NCBI GenBank assembly: GCA_032718475.1
Contig: JAUCBJ010002605.1
Coordinates: forward strand, 1-44,106
Length of the DNA stretch: 44,106 nt
Direction of reading: 5' to 3'
DNA from: Nemertoderma westbladi
Lineage: Eukaryota; Xenacoelomorpha; Nemertodermatida; Nemertodermatidae
Below the pieces are notes generated by a model. It searched no databases, was not told the origin of the DNA, and worked only from the letters and a program-made list of their open reading frames with translations. Each line of letters starts with the position of its first letter. The first letter of the stretch is position 1. This document shows, piece after piece, positions 20,645-31,379 of this stretch. Position numbers and translations under genes: made by a program.

Positions 20645-20810
20645 GTAAGTTGTGTTGAAGTGGTTTTGATGAACACATTACCAGGTATCATATTTTAATA
20701 AATACAGTAGGCAGAAATAATACGATGATGCTGGCCGTACAGTACCTGAGAAGAACTACAGTATAATTTCAGCAATGGATTTCTTGTTAAAAGGCACACT
20801 TGTTAAAAAT

Positions 20811-20960
20811 TTTTGGGTGGGTGTGGTTAATTAGACATGCTTAGGTGGGTGGGTGCGGTTAAGTAGACGTGCTTGGGTGAGTGCGGTTAAGTAGACGTGC
20901 TTGGGAGGGTGGGTGGGTGGGTGCGGTTAAGTAGGTATGCTTAGGTGGGTGGGTGGGTAC
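20811..20960. repeat. GT-rich minisatellite, short block
   Basis: Variable units of about 30-40 bp built from GGTGGGTGGGTG, GCGGTTAAGTAG and ACGTGCTTGGG/TTAGG. Same family as the large block at 21,800-24,170. It directly precedes the first copy of the duplicated block. Confidence 0.85.
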
Positions 20961-21800
20961 GTGTAAGTAAGTATGTAATATAGGTATGTATGGTTAAGTA
21001 CAGTAGGTGTGTAATGATAGGATAATATGAGTTTAGCAACTATTCAGTAGTATTACCACTTCTCAATAAGGTAGACAGCTGTATGTTTACAGTATAGAAC
21101 GGTCGTAAAAGCGCATTTGAAACAAATTAGGAGAGCCGTAATGATAGTCTACCGGAGAATTGGAACAATGATGGGCTACGGAGCTCAAAAAATTGGAACA
21201 ATGTTAAGTATGCCAGTGAAACAAATTTGAAACAAATTAGGAGAGCCGTAATGATAGCCTACCGGAAGAATTGGAACAATGATGGGCTACGGAGCTGCCT
21301 GGGTTGTTTGGCTGAACCAGTGGTGGCACGGATGAGGGGGTAAGAAAAGGGGGAAGGATCTAAAAATAGCACCCAATAGGAAGCTTCTAACTTCTTGCAT
21401 TGCTACGGCTACCGGTACCTTGCTTGGCCTCTAGGCTGGCTCTGGCATAACCCTTATTTTCGTATGCGGATAAAGGTAATGTTTTAAAGATCTGGTGTGT
21501 AAAACGCGTTTTTGTGCAGTGATGTTTACGATATTATAATTAAACTAACTGCACTCTCACATTTATTTAATAATATATGGTAAAAAAAGCAACCAACCTA
21601 TCAATTACAATAATTTACAATAGTTATCGAATGTTCTAGGATGTAAATACTTAGCATTATTTTATAGGAAACGATTATAAAAAAAGGTTCTTGTAAAAAA
21701 GGTTTTGGCGAAAACTGTCCCTGCTTTCCGTTTTTGCAAATTTCTGGTACGGCATGATTGCTCCAAGAATGTTTGCCGTGGAGTCTGAATAAGGTAGAAA
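20961..21800. repeat. Duplicated block, copy 1 (empty sites)
   Basis: About 0.84 kb of non-GT sequence that recurs, interrupted, at 24170-24386, 26361-27033 and 27780-28024. It contains the uninterrupted LINE target GTAGACAGCTGTA at 21071-21083 and the uninterrupted CTTAGCATTATTTTATAGG region near 21652, so it shows the pre-insertion state of both insertions in copy 2. The blocks alternate with GT-rich minisatellite, so block plus minisatellite behaves as one large repeat unit. No coding signal. Confidence 0.85.
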
Positions 21801-24170
21801 AGGTAGGGGTGGGTGTGTTTGTTAAGTTCGGGTGGTCGGTGCGGGTAAATAGGATGTGAGAGGGATGGAGGGAGGGTGGGTAGGGGTAGGTGAGTGCGGG
21901 TAATTAGGTGTGTAGGGGTAGGGGAGGTTGGGTGCGGTTAAGTAGACGTGCTTGCTTAGTTTGGTGTGTGGGTGCGGTTAAGTAGACGTGCTTGCTTAGG
22001 TTGGTGGGTGGGTGCAGTTAAGTAGGTGTGCTTATGTGGGGTGGATGGGTGCGGCTTTAGGTGGGTGGGTGGGTGCAGTCAAGTAGTTCTGCTTAGGTAG
22101 ATGGGTGGGTGCGGTTAAGTAGACGTGCTTAGGAGGGTGGGTGGGTGCGGTTGAGTAGGTGTGCTTAGGTGTGTGGGTGGGTGCGGTTAAGTCGATGTGC
22201 TTAGGTGGGTGCGGTTAACTAGGTGTGCTTAGGTAGAAGGTGGGTGCGGGTAAGTATACGTGCTTAGCTGGGTGGGTGGGTGTGGTTAAGTACACGTGCT
22301 TAGGTGGGTGGGTGGGTGCGGTTAAGTCGATGTGCGTAGGTGGGTGCGGCTAACTAGGTGTGCTTAGGTAGGTGGGTGGGTGCGGGTAAGTATACGTGCT
22401 TAGGTGGGTGGGTGGGTACGGTTAAGTCGATGTGCTTAGGTGGGTGGGTGGGTGTTTGCGGTTAAGTAGACGTGCTTAGGTGTGTGGGTGGGTGCGGGTA
22501 AGTAGACGTGCTTGCTTAGTTTGGTGTGTGGGTGCGGTTAAGTAGACGTGCTTGCTTAGGTTGGTGGGTGGGTGCAGTTAAGTAGGTGTGCTTGGGTGGG
22601 GTGGATGGGTGCGGCTTTAGGTGGGTGGGTGGGTGCAGTCAAGTAGTTGTGCTTAGGTAGGTGGGTGGGTGCGGTTAAGTAGACGTGCTTAGGAGGGTGG
22701 GTGGGTGCGGTTGAATAGGTGTGTGGGTGGGTGCGGTTAAGTCGATGTGCTTAGGTGGGTGCGGTTAACTAGGTGTGCTTAGGTAGAAGGTGGGTGCGGG
22801 TAAGTATACGTGCTTAGCTGGGTGGGTGGGTGTGGTTAAGTACACGTGCTTAGGTGGGTGGGTGGGTGCGGTTAAGTCGATGTGCGTAGGTGGGTGCGGC
22901 TAACTAGGTGTGCTTAGGAAGGTGGGTGGGTGCGGGTAAGTATACGTGCTTAGGTGGGTGGGTGGGTGCGGTTAAGTCGATGTGCTTAGGTGGGTGGGTG
23001 GGTGTTTGCGGTTAAGTAGACGTGCTTAGGTGTGTGGGTGGGTGCGGGTAAGTAGACGTGCTTAGGTGTTTGGGTGGGTGTGGTTAAGTAGACGTTCTGA
23101 GGTGGGTGGGTGGGTGTGGTTAAGTCGATGTGCTTAGGTGGGTGCGGTTAACTAGGTGTGCTTAGGTAGGTGGGTGGGTGTGGGTAAGTATACGTGCTTA
23201 GGTGGGTGGGTGGGTGCGGTTAAGTCGATGTGCTTAGGTGGGTGGGTGGGTGTTTGCGGTTAAGTAGACGTGCTTAGGTGTGTGGGTGGGTGCGGGTAAG
23301 TAGACGTGCTTAGGTGTGTGGGTGGGTGTGGTTAAGTAGACGTGCTGAGGTGGGTGGGTGGGTGCGGGTAAGTCGATGTGCTTAGGTGGGTGCGGCTAAC
23401 TAGGTGTGCTTAGGTAGGTGGGTGGGTGCGGGTAAGTATACGTGCTTAGGTGGGTGGGTGGGTGCGGTTAAATCGATGTGCTTAGGTGGGTGGGTGGGTG
23501 TTTGCGGTTAAGTAGACGTGCTTAGGTGTGTGGGTGGGTGCGGGTAAGTAGACGTGCTTAGGTGTGTGGGTGGGCGTGGTTAAGTAGACGTGCTGAGGTG
23601 GGTGGGTGGGTGCGGTTAAGTCGATGTGCTTAGGTGGGTGCGGTTAACTAGGTGTGCTTAGGTAGGTGGGTGGGTGTGGGTAAGAATACGTGCTTAGGTG
23701 GGTGGGTGCCGCTGAGTCGATGTGCTTAGGTGGATGGGTGCGGTTAAGTACACGTGCCTAGGTGTGTGGGTGGGTGCGGTTAAGTAGACGTGTTTAGGTC
23801 GGTGGGTGGGTGCGGGTAAGTAGACGTGCTTATGAGGGCGGGTGGGTGCGGTTAAGTAGGTGTGCTTAGGTGGGTGGGTGGGTGGGTGCGGTTAAGTAGG
23901 TGTGCTTAGATGGGTGGGTGGGTGCGGTTAAGTCGATGTGCTTATGTGGGTGGGTGGGTGTGATTAACTAGACGTGCTTAGGTTGGTGGGTTGGTTTCTG
24001 TTAAGTAGCCGTTCTTAGGAGGGTGGGTGGGTGCAGTAAAGTAGTTGTGCTTAGGTAGGTGGGTGGGTGTGGTTAAGTATACGTGCTTAGGTGGGTAGGT
24101 GGGTGCGGTTAAGTAGGTGTGCTTAGATGGGTGGGTGGGTGCAGTTAAGTCGACGTGCTTAGGTGGATGG
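21801..24170. repeat. GT-rich minisatellite with higher-order repeats
   Basis: About 2.4 kb of units combining GGGTGGGTGGGTG, GCGGTTAAGT(A/C)GA and (C/T)GTGCTTAGG. A higher-order period of about 560 bp is visible (CTTGCTTAGTTTGGTGTGTG at 21951 and 22511), followed by a period of about 242 bp (GTGTTTGCGGTTAAGTAGAC near 22450, 23010, 23252 and 23494). The G-rich strand has many GGG-T-GGG-T-GGG runs able to form G-quadruplexes. No open frame of interest. Confidence 0.92.
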
Positions 24171-24386
24171 GAGGGTACGTGTAAGTAGGTATGTAGGAAT
24201 GGGTATGTAGGAATGGGTATTTAGGAATGGGTATGTAGGAATGGGTATTTAGGAATGGGTATGTATGGTTAAGTACAGTAGGTGTGTAATGATACAGTAG
24301 GTGGGTGGGGGGGGGGGGGGGGGGGGGTAAGTTTAGCAATAACTGTTAAGTAGTATTACCACTTCTCAATAAGGTAGACAGCTGTA
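24171..24386. repeat. Duplicated block, copy 2, left part
   Basis: Matches 20961-21083 with changes: an expanded GGAATGGGTAT(T/G)TA tandem (24196-24260) and a G-run of about 20 bases near 24306. It ends with the target sequence GTAGACAGCTGTA (24374-24386) that is repeated after the LINE. Confidence 0.8.
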
Positions 24387-26360
24387 GGTCAGGTCAGGTA
24401 TTCTAGGTCATTGATCAAGAAAACTTGCCACCTCCATGCAGCATAAAGGAGGTGCCACCTGTAGCTGCATAGACCCTCTTACTAGGGCAAATCTGGTCCT
24501 GTAACTAGGACCCCCTTCGTTCTGGGATAAGGACGCCCTTGGTCCTGGATTAAGGACCCATATACTTGGCTGCAGGGGTATATGGCCTGACCAGGCAGAT
24601 GGTGATCTACCAATGGCTGGTTAGGAGTAGAGTGTTCTCATGTCCACTCTGAGGGCACTTCACTGCGACCTGCACCTGGCAGCAAGGGTACAGGGCATGA
24701 CCCAGCAGATGAGCTGCAACAGCCAATGGTGGGTCATGTACGCCAGAGTAGATATGGGTGATGGGCCTCATATCTGACTCCATTGCGACACCCACCCTGT
24801 GGAATGGCAAACCAGGGTGTGGTATTTGCCCCGAGAGCTGACTCGGCAAAAAAGCACCCCCCAACCCCCACTATGGATTACAATCTATCCCATCATAGTA
24901 GACATGTACCGTACATCAAGAGTCCCACAAGAAATGAAAACAAATAAGTTGGTGCCAGTTCCCAAGAAGGGCAACCTAACACTCTATGGTTCTTTTCGGG
25001 GAATCTCATTGATCTCGATTGCTGCAAAACTATACAATAGAATTCTATTAAATCGCATCAGGGATCCCATTGAGAGACTGCTACGTGGAAATCAGAATGG
25101 GTTCCGTAAAGGTCGTGGGACCATGGAGCCCATTTTGGCACTTAGAAGGATAATTGAAGAGTTATCAAAAAAGAAAGACAGGCATCTGGCTGTTATCTTT
25201 GTTGACTTCTTCAAGGCCTTTGATTCAGTCTCTCGCTCACGTATGTTCAGCATACTTTCATTATATGGGATTCCTGGTGAAATTATTGCAGCAATCAGAT
25301 CAGTATACGATGGTTCGACAACATTTGTGTCTACTGTTGATGGTGACACAGAACCATTTGAAGTGTTATGGGGCGTCCTCCAAGGAGACACACTTGCACC
25401 ATTCTTGTTCATTATTGTGGTTGACTATGTTCTACGCATGTCCTTAGATCATCATAATGATGATGGGGTGATGATAACTCCACCTACTGGCTCCAGAAGT
25501 CGAGGAAATCCTGCCAAGTACCTAACTGATCTAGACTTTGCTGATGACTTAGGAGTACTCTCAGAATCATTAGAGGGAGCCCAGCGGCTCCTCAGCTCAT
25601 TAGAACATGCTGCTTCTAGTGTTGGTCTTTTTATTAACTCCAGAAAGACAAAAATTCTGACAGTTAACTTTGAAAGTCCTCAGCAAGTCTCTGATCGGAT
25701 GAGCATAAGCTCAAAGGATGGTATGCTTGAGCATGTGGACGACTTCTGTTACCTGGGATCATGGATCCGGAAGTCAGGTGAGGACCTTCGAATACGTAAG
25801 GGAAAGGCATGGGCAGCCTTGAATAGGCTTTCCAGGATTTGGAAGTCACCTAGAATTAATCGGAAACTTAAGGTCCGATTATTCAGAGCAGCAGTAGTTC
25901 CAGTACTCCTCTACGGGAGTCCATGCTGGGCTCTAACTGCTGAGGACACCAAATCTCTGGATGGCACATTCACAAGAATGCTACGCCGGGTACATTGTGT
26001 CAAGTACAATGCACACATCTCCAACCAGACACTATATAACATTGGAGGTGTCTCATTGGTTCCCCCAAGCTTGACACTAGAACAAAATCGCCTCCGCTTT
26101 GCAGGACATTGCTTTCGCCGTGAGGACCAGCCAGTGCATAATCTTGTACTTTGGCAGCCTCATGGAGTGAATAAGCATGGTGGACAGCCCATGACTTTCT
26201 TGAGACGCATCTTAAAGGACACTGGCCTTAAAGATGCGGATGATCTAGCAAATGTCATGGGTGATAGGGAGTTGTGGCGGTGCAATTTTGTTGACAAGCC
26301 GGCACAGCATTCTTAAAAATGCAGCTGCAATGCAGCATGCCGATCCTAGTAGTAGTAGTA
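24387..26360 (+). mobile_element. LINE (non-LTR retrotransposon), internally deleted, with target duplication
   Basis: Inserted into the duplicated block with 13-bp target duplications GTAGACAGCTGTA at 24374-24386 and 26361-26373. It starts GGTCAGGTCAGGTATTCTAGG, has about 470 nt of 5' sequence, then a reverse transcriptase frame, then a short 3' UTR and a (TAG)n tail at 26348-26360. No endonuclease domain lies between the 5' sequence and the RT, so an internal part appears missing. Another copy (minus, 35808-36230) has the same 5' start, which supports it as the true element end. The clade is not certain. Confidence 0.85.
24850..26316 (+). CDS. LINE reverse transcriptase fragment
   Basis: The open frame runs from 24799, where the first codon is GTG and not a credible start; RT homology begins at about 24860. 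Conserved blocks: KLVPVPKKGNLTLYGSFRGISL (fingers), NGFRKGRG, VDFFKAFDSV with the palm Asp (FVDF), GVLQGDTLAPFLF (block with QG), LDFADDL catalytic box with the ADD pair near 25540, a GxKTK-type NSRKTKI, and YLGSW. The C-terminal region (NRLRFAGHCFRR) is typical of LINE proteins. The N-terminal endonuclease is absent. The frame has no internal stop, so the insertion is fairly recent. Function: it would copy element RNA at the nicked target, but this copy cannot nick by itself. Confidence 0.85.
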   Translation, partial: KSTPQPPLWITIYPIIVDMYRTSRVPQEMKTNKLVPVPKKGNLTLYGSFRGISLISIAAKLYNRILLNRIRDPIERLLRGNQNGFRKGRGTMEPILALRRIIEELSKKKDRHLAVIFVDFFKAFDSVSRSRMFSILSLYGIPGEIIAAIRSVYDGSTTFVSTVDGDTEPFEVLWGVLQGDTLAPFLFIIVVDYVLRMSLDHHNDDGVMITPPTGSRSRGNPAKYLTDLDFADDLGVLSESLEGAQRLLSSLEHAASSVGLFINSRKTKILTVNFESPQQVSDRMSISSKDGMLEHVDDFCYLGSWIRKSGEDLRIRKGKAWAALNRLSRIWKSPRINRKLKVRLFRAAVVPVLLYGSPCWALTAEDTKSLDGTFTRMLRRVHCVKYNAHISNQTLYNIGGVSLVPPSLTLEQNRLRFAGHCFRREDQPVHNLVLWQPHGVNKHGGQPMTFLRRILKDTGLKDADDLANVMGDRELWRCNFVDKPAQHS

Positions 26361-27033
26361 GTAGACAGCTGTATGTTTACAGTATAGAACGGTCGTAAAA
26401 TAGAGGCGTCCCATTGGATGCTATTTATAGATCCATACCCCTTTTCTTTCCCCTTCTTCCCCCTTTTCTTACGCGCTCTTACCCCCAGCACAGAGAAGAT
26501 CTTCCCCCAGCTCTTGCGCGTACTGCCACTAGTATGTCTCTGTTAGTTGAAACAAAATTGGAACATAATTGAAACATATTAGGAGCCACGTAATGGTGTC
26601 CTACCTGCAATGCTATGTATGCCAGTGAAACAAATTTGAAACAAATTAGGAGGGCCGTAATGATAGTCTACCGGAGAATTGGAACAATGATGGGTTACGG
26701 TGCTGCCTGGGTTTTTTGGCTGAACCAGTGGTGGCACGGATGAGGGGGTAAGAAAAGGGGGAAGGATCTAAAAATAGCACCCAATAGGAAGCTTCTTGCA
26801 TTGCTACGGCTACCGGTAACTTGCTTGGCCTCTAGGCTGGCTCTGGCATAACCCTTATTTTCGCATGCAAATAAAAAAGCGTTTTTGTGCAGTGATGTTT
26901 ACGATATTATAATTAAACTAACGGCACTAACTATCTCACATTTATTTAATAATATATGGTAAAAAAAGCAACCAACCTATTAATTACAATAATTTACAAT
27001 AGTTATCGAATGTTCTAGGATGTAAATACTTAG
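26361..27033. repeat. Duplicated block, copy 2, middle part, with inverted sub-repeat
   Basis: Continues the copy interrupted by the LINE; matches 21071-21660. It has extra sequence at 26398-26630 absent from copy 1. Within that, 26408-26480 (TATTTATAGATCC, CCCCCTTTTCTTAC) is an imperfect reverse complement of 26739-26795 (GTAAGAAAAGGGGGAAGGATC), giving a foldback about 390 bp across. Confidence 0.75.
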
Positions 27034-27779
27034 GGTTGCTGCGCGATTAATGTAGTCGCAGTGCTACTAACAATAATCCTATCGGCTGACCTGGACAATA
27101 AACTATTACCGCCAGGGTTTATGCGGTGGCTCTAATATACAGTCAGTATGGCACAAATCGATGGGGAGTTTGAGAAATTGAAAAAAAGATGCTTGTACTA
27201 ATATCAAGACATAGGTTTTGTACTGGCGAATAACGCATTCCTATTCCCAAAATTGCTAACAATCAATCTCTCCCTCAGAGAGAATTCCTGCAATAACCTC
27301 TGCTCCCTCTAGTACAGAGAAGAGACAGAGTCTACAAGGGTCCCGGCAGCCTACGTAATGTAGACGGCTTTAGAAGGAAGGAGATAGTCGAAAGATTACA
27401 GTTTTTATTTGGATGGAAATTTATTCAGAGTTCCTCAGGTCGTTATTATTTATATAATTTATAATATTATATTCAAAATTATACCGTAAACGATATACTA
27501 ATTACTAATATTAAATATGTAGGATTGCCCTATTCTAACATCTAGATTGAGATTACAATACAATGCACAACTTAATTAACTCACACCACCAATAATCAAC
27601 TTACAATAATTCAATAAACCTATTAGTATAGTTACAATCTCTCGATAAATCGAATCACATATTAAATAAGCATAAAACTCAACTGAACTGAAATATATTA
27701 CTTCGTTTACAAATAAATATGAATATAGCACAATAAAGAAAAGGTCGGGATGATCATTGCCACGCGCAGCTGCGCCAAC
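27034..27779. mobile_element. Unidentified 746-bp insertion
   Basis: Recognised by comparison: copy 1 of the block reads straight through CTTAGCATTATT near 21652, whereas copy 2 is interrupted between ACTTAG (27028-27033) and a second ACTTAG (27780-27785). The ends show weak inverted similarity (GGTTGCTGCGCG at the left; GCGCAGCTGCGCCAAC at the right). The interior is AT-rich with no transposase frame. Probably a non-autonomous element with a duplication of about 6 bp; family unknown. Confidence 0.6.
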
Positions 27780-28024
27780 ACTTAGCAGCATTATTTTATA
27801 GGAAACGATTATCAAAAAACGGTTCTTGTAAAAAAAAGTTTTGGCGAAAACTGTCCCTGCTTTCCGTTTTTGCAAATTTCTGGTACGGCTTGATTGCTCC
27901 GATAATGTTTGCCGTGGAGTCTGAATAAGGTAGAACAAGTAGGGGTGGGTGTGTTTGTTAGGTTCGGGCAGTCGGTGGGGGTAAATAGTGTGTGGGAGGG
28001 TGGGTAGGGGTAGGTGAGTGCGGG
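27780..28024. repeat. Duplicated block, copy 2, right part
   Basis: Matches 21650-21903, from ATTATTTTATAGGAAACG through GGGTGTGTTTGTTA to the start of GT-rich repeats (GTGAGTGCGGGTA). Interrupted at 28025 by a minus-strand LINE 3' fragment. Confidence 0.8.
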
Positions 28025-28262
28025 TACTACAACTACTAGGATCGGCATGCTGCATTGCAGCTGCATTTTTAAGAATGCTGTGCAGGCTTGTCAAAAAAAT
28101 TGCACCGCCACAACTCCCTATCACCCATGACATTTGCTAGATTTTCCGCATCTTCAAGGCCAGTGTCCTTTAAGATGCGTCTCAAGAAAGTCATGGGCTG
28201 TCCACCATGCTTTGCTTATTCACTCCATGAGGCTGCCAAAGTACAAGATTATGCACTGGCTG
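28025..28262 (-). mobile_element. LINE 3' fragment, minus strand
   Basis: Reverse complement of the 3' end of the LINE at 24387-26360, including the tail (CTA repeats at about 28027-28038) and the last 60-70 codons of the RT frame. 5'-truncated at about 28262. It carries an extra A in the run near 28092 that breaks the frame, so it is non-coding. Confidence 0.85.
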
Positions 28263-28389
28263 GAACTTTTCAGCGTTCTGGTGTTTTACTCTTAACGCAG
28301 CAAAGTACCGTATTGCAGCGTTGCGGCCTATAGGACGAACGTACTTATACTTCTATAACTAACTATCACTAACTTAGTAATAATAATCT

Positions 28390-28848
28390 CTTAAACACGC
28401 CGTAACTTTGATGTATTAACTGCAATTAATTAGTGATACAAATTAAATGGATATGAATTACATCAATATTTCTAATTATTCCAATATCAAGTAATGAAAA
28501 CTTTAAAAAAATCGGAATTACTCGAACTTTTCTGAGAATTATCTGTTTAGATAAACCAGCCCACACTAAATTACAACTCTTTTCTGGAATACAGTTTAAA
28601 TAAAACGTGCAGCCATAAGCACTAGAACTTCCAATACGGTTGCGTGCATTATTTTAACTGATATTAGGTTTATTTTAAGTCTTATTATACTGTTATACGG
28701 TTACATATCATATTTCAACCTTAATTCAAGTGTCTCAATCTATTTAAATAAACCAGCCATTACATGTAAACTCACGTCTGAGATAAAGTTTAAATAAAAC
28801 ATGCAGCCTTAAGCAATGGAGCTCTCTTATGGTTGCCGTGTCTCATTT
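28390..28848. repeat. 470-bp interspersed repeat, copy 1
   Basis: Shares long stretches with 30420-30880: TAACTGCAATTAATTAGTG, TTACTCGAACTTTTCTGAGA, TTTCAACCTTAATTCAAGTG and a final AAATAAAACATGCAGCC followed by AAGCAATGGAGCT. It is itself composed of two related halves (AAAC(G/A)TGCAGCC... at 28603 and 28797). No coding capacity. Confidence 0.85.
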
Positions 28849-29167
28849 AGGTGTCTCATTGGTTCCCCCAAGCTTGACACTAGAACAAAATCGCCTTCGC
28901 TTTGCAGGACATTGCTTTCGCCGTGAGGACCAGCCAGTGCATAATCTTGTACTTTGGCAGCCTCATGGAGTGAATAAGCATGGTGGACAGCCCATGACTT
29001 TCTTGAGATGCATCTTAAAGGACATTGGCCTTAAAGATGCGGATGATCTAGCAAATTTCATGGGTGATAGGGAGTTGTGGCGGTGCAATTTTGTTGACAA
29101 GCCGGCACAGCATTCTTAAATATGCAGCTGCAATGCAGCATGCCGATCCTAGTAGTAGTAGTAGTAT
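28849..29167 (+). mobile_element. LINE 3' fragment, plus strand
   Basis: Nearly identical to 26044-26360 of the LINE: the last about 90 codons of RT (from GVSLVPPSL), the stop, the short 3' UTR and a (TAG)n tail at about 29150-29165. 5'-truncated on insertion at the boundary of the 470-bp repeat. A few substitutions are seen relative to the longer copy. Confidence 0.9.
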
Positions 29168-29569
29168 GGTTGCATGTTATATTATAATAATAATTATTAT
29201 GTTTTTTTTATGTCATATTTTGGTCAATTAATAAATACAATATTATAAATGGTTAAATTAGTTAGTTAGTTGAATTATTTAAATGATTTAATCCCTTGAA
29301 AATATAAAAGAAATGAAAGTACAATAATTTTTAGTTACTAATTTTATCAAAGACTCTGTTTAATTAATAACTGCAATGAATTGGTTTTATGGCTGCATGT
29401 TTTATATAATCTATAGTTAATTTTGAGAAAGGACAGGCGCCGCATTCTTAGTTCTCACTAACCACAGGTTGTCTGGCTAGATAGCACAAACTTCACACTA
29501 AATATTAGTACAGAGAGACACAAGATCGACAAATGAGACGGTTGTAGTAAAAAGGGCACAACGGACAGA

Positions 29570-30360
29570 CGTATGCAAACTGTACAAATGCTGCCAAACA
29601 TGAAAACTGATACCGTAAATGAAGTCAGAGTCCAAAAAACAGACATTTCCAAGATTTAAGCTTTATAGGGTGTCATATTGTATTTTGACAGACAGATCGA
29701 CTGACAAACGGACGACATAAAACTGTAAAAATGCTGCCAAACATGAAAACTGATACCGTAAATTAAGTCAGAGTCCAAAAAACAGACATTTCCAAGATTT
29801 AAGCTTTATAGGGTGTCATCTTGTATTTTGACAGACAGATCGACTGACAAACGGACGACATAAAACTGTAAAAATGCTGCCAAACATGAAAACTGATACC
29901 ATAAATGATGTCAGAGTCCAAGAAAATAGACATTCTCAAGATTTTAGCATTTGTAGGGTGTCATATTGTATTTTGACAGACAGAACGACTGACAAACGGA
30001 CAGACATACAAAGTTTACAAACGCTGCCAAATATGAAAACTGATACCGTAATTGAAGTCAGAATCCAAAAAAACATACATTCCCAAGATTTAAGATTTGT
30101 AGGGTGTCATATTGTATTTTGACAGACAGATCGACTGACAAACAGACAGAGAGACAGAGGTATACAAACTGTAAAAATGCTTCCAAACATGAAAACTGCT
30201 ACCGTAAATTAAGTCAGAATCCAAGAAAGCAGAATTTCCCAGGATTTTAGCTTTGTAGGGTGTCATATTGTATTTTGACAGACAGATCGACTGACAAACG
30301 GACAGACATAAAACTTTACAAATGCTGCCAAACATGAAAATTGATACCGTAAATAAAATC
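29570..30360. repeat. Tandem repeat of about 145 bp, six copies
   Basis: Units recur near 29585, 29730, 29872, 30022, 30177 and 30320, each with GCTGCCAAACATGAAAACTG, TTCCAAGATTTAAGCTTT, GTAGGGTGTCATATTGTATT and GACAGACAGATCGACTGAC. The internal (GACA)-rich part is itself a microsatellite. Short open frames on both strands come from this repeat and are not genes. Confidence 0.9.
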
Positions 30361-30419
30361 TGAACTCTAGCTTTATAGCAACCATTATATGCTAAGTTTA
30401 TGATTGTTTACCGAAACTT

Positions 30420-30880
30420 TGTTGTAATAACTGCAATTAATTAGTGATACAAATTAAATTGGATATTAATTACATCAATATTCCTAGTTATCCCAATAGC
30501 AAAATGAAAACTTTAATAAAATCGAAATTACTCGAACTTTTCTGAGAATAATGTCTATTTAGATAAACCAGCCCCCACGAATTACATTACAAACTCTAGA
30601 CTGGAATATAGTTTAATAAAATGTGCATGGAACTTGAAATAAGCACTGGAAATTTCAATGCGTTGCATGTCTTATTTTAAATAATATTCGGTTTATTTTA
30701 TGTCTAATTACACTGTTATACGGCTGTATGTATATCATATTTCAACCTTAATTCAAGTGCCTCAATCTATTTAGATATACCACCCATTGCATGTAGACTC
30801 ATTCATGTATGAGATGAAGTTTAAATAAAACATGCAGCCATAAGCAATGGAGCTGTCTTGTGGTTGCATGTCATATTAGT
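30420..30880. repeat. 470-bp interspersed repeat, copy 2
   Basis: Direct repeat of 28390-28848 at an offset of about 2 kb, with substitutions and small indels. A third, partial copy lies at 31670-31815. The copies bracket the 145-bp tandem arrays, suggesting a larger compound repeat. Confidence 0.85.
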
Positions 30881-31379
30881 GGATCCAACGATCATCTGCA
30901 CTACAGAACGGCTTCTCAAAAAAAAACATAATTCGAAACTCGTATGGTGGAGGCCGACCAAAACAGAAAGTACAATAATACTTGTTTGCAGTGACTTGTA
31001 TTCATTCCTACAGCACGTGCGTAATACGTAATCCGTGTATTAGCTACTGGGTTTGGATGAAAACAACTCTAATAAGCAATCGGTTTCCAATACAATAATC
31101 TGCTTGACCTTTGATAAGTAATGTGATCCGCTAAACCACACAACTTTAATTAGCAATAATGGGATTTCCAGCTTGACTAAGTAATTATAATTTAGCTATC
31201 AGTACATCCGTTATTAGGAACCGAACCGTTGCTGACTGACTGACTAACTGAAATTTGGGGCTATTTTACCTATTTGGGGCGGTAAAAAAGTATATTTGGT
31301 GCGAAAACTCCTGTATTCTGGGATATAATAACTTGTGGTCGAAATTTAATTATGTAAGACTGATCGAAAACAGTTTATA

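Noticed and set aside
21801-24170. Telomeric repeat array
   Set aside because: TTAGG words occur, but the unit is not a short telomere repeat and varies in length.
27576-28133. Minus-strand 185-codon frame
   Set aside because: Runs across the 746-bp insertion, the duplicated block and a LINE fragment; a chance fusion.
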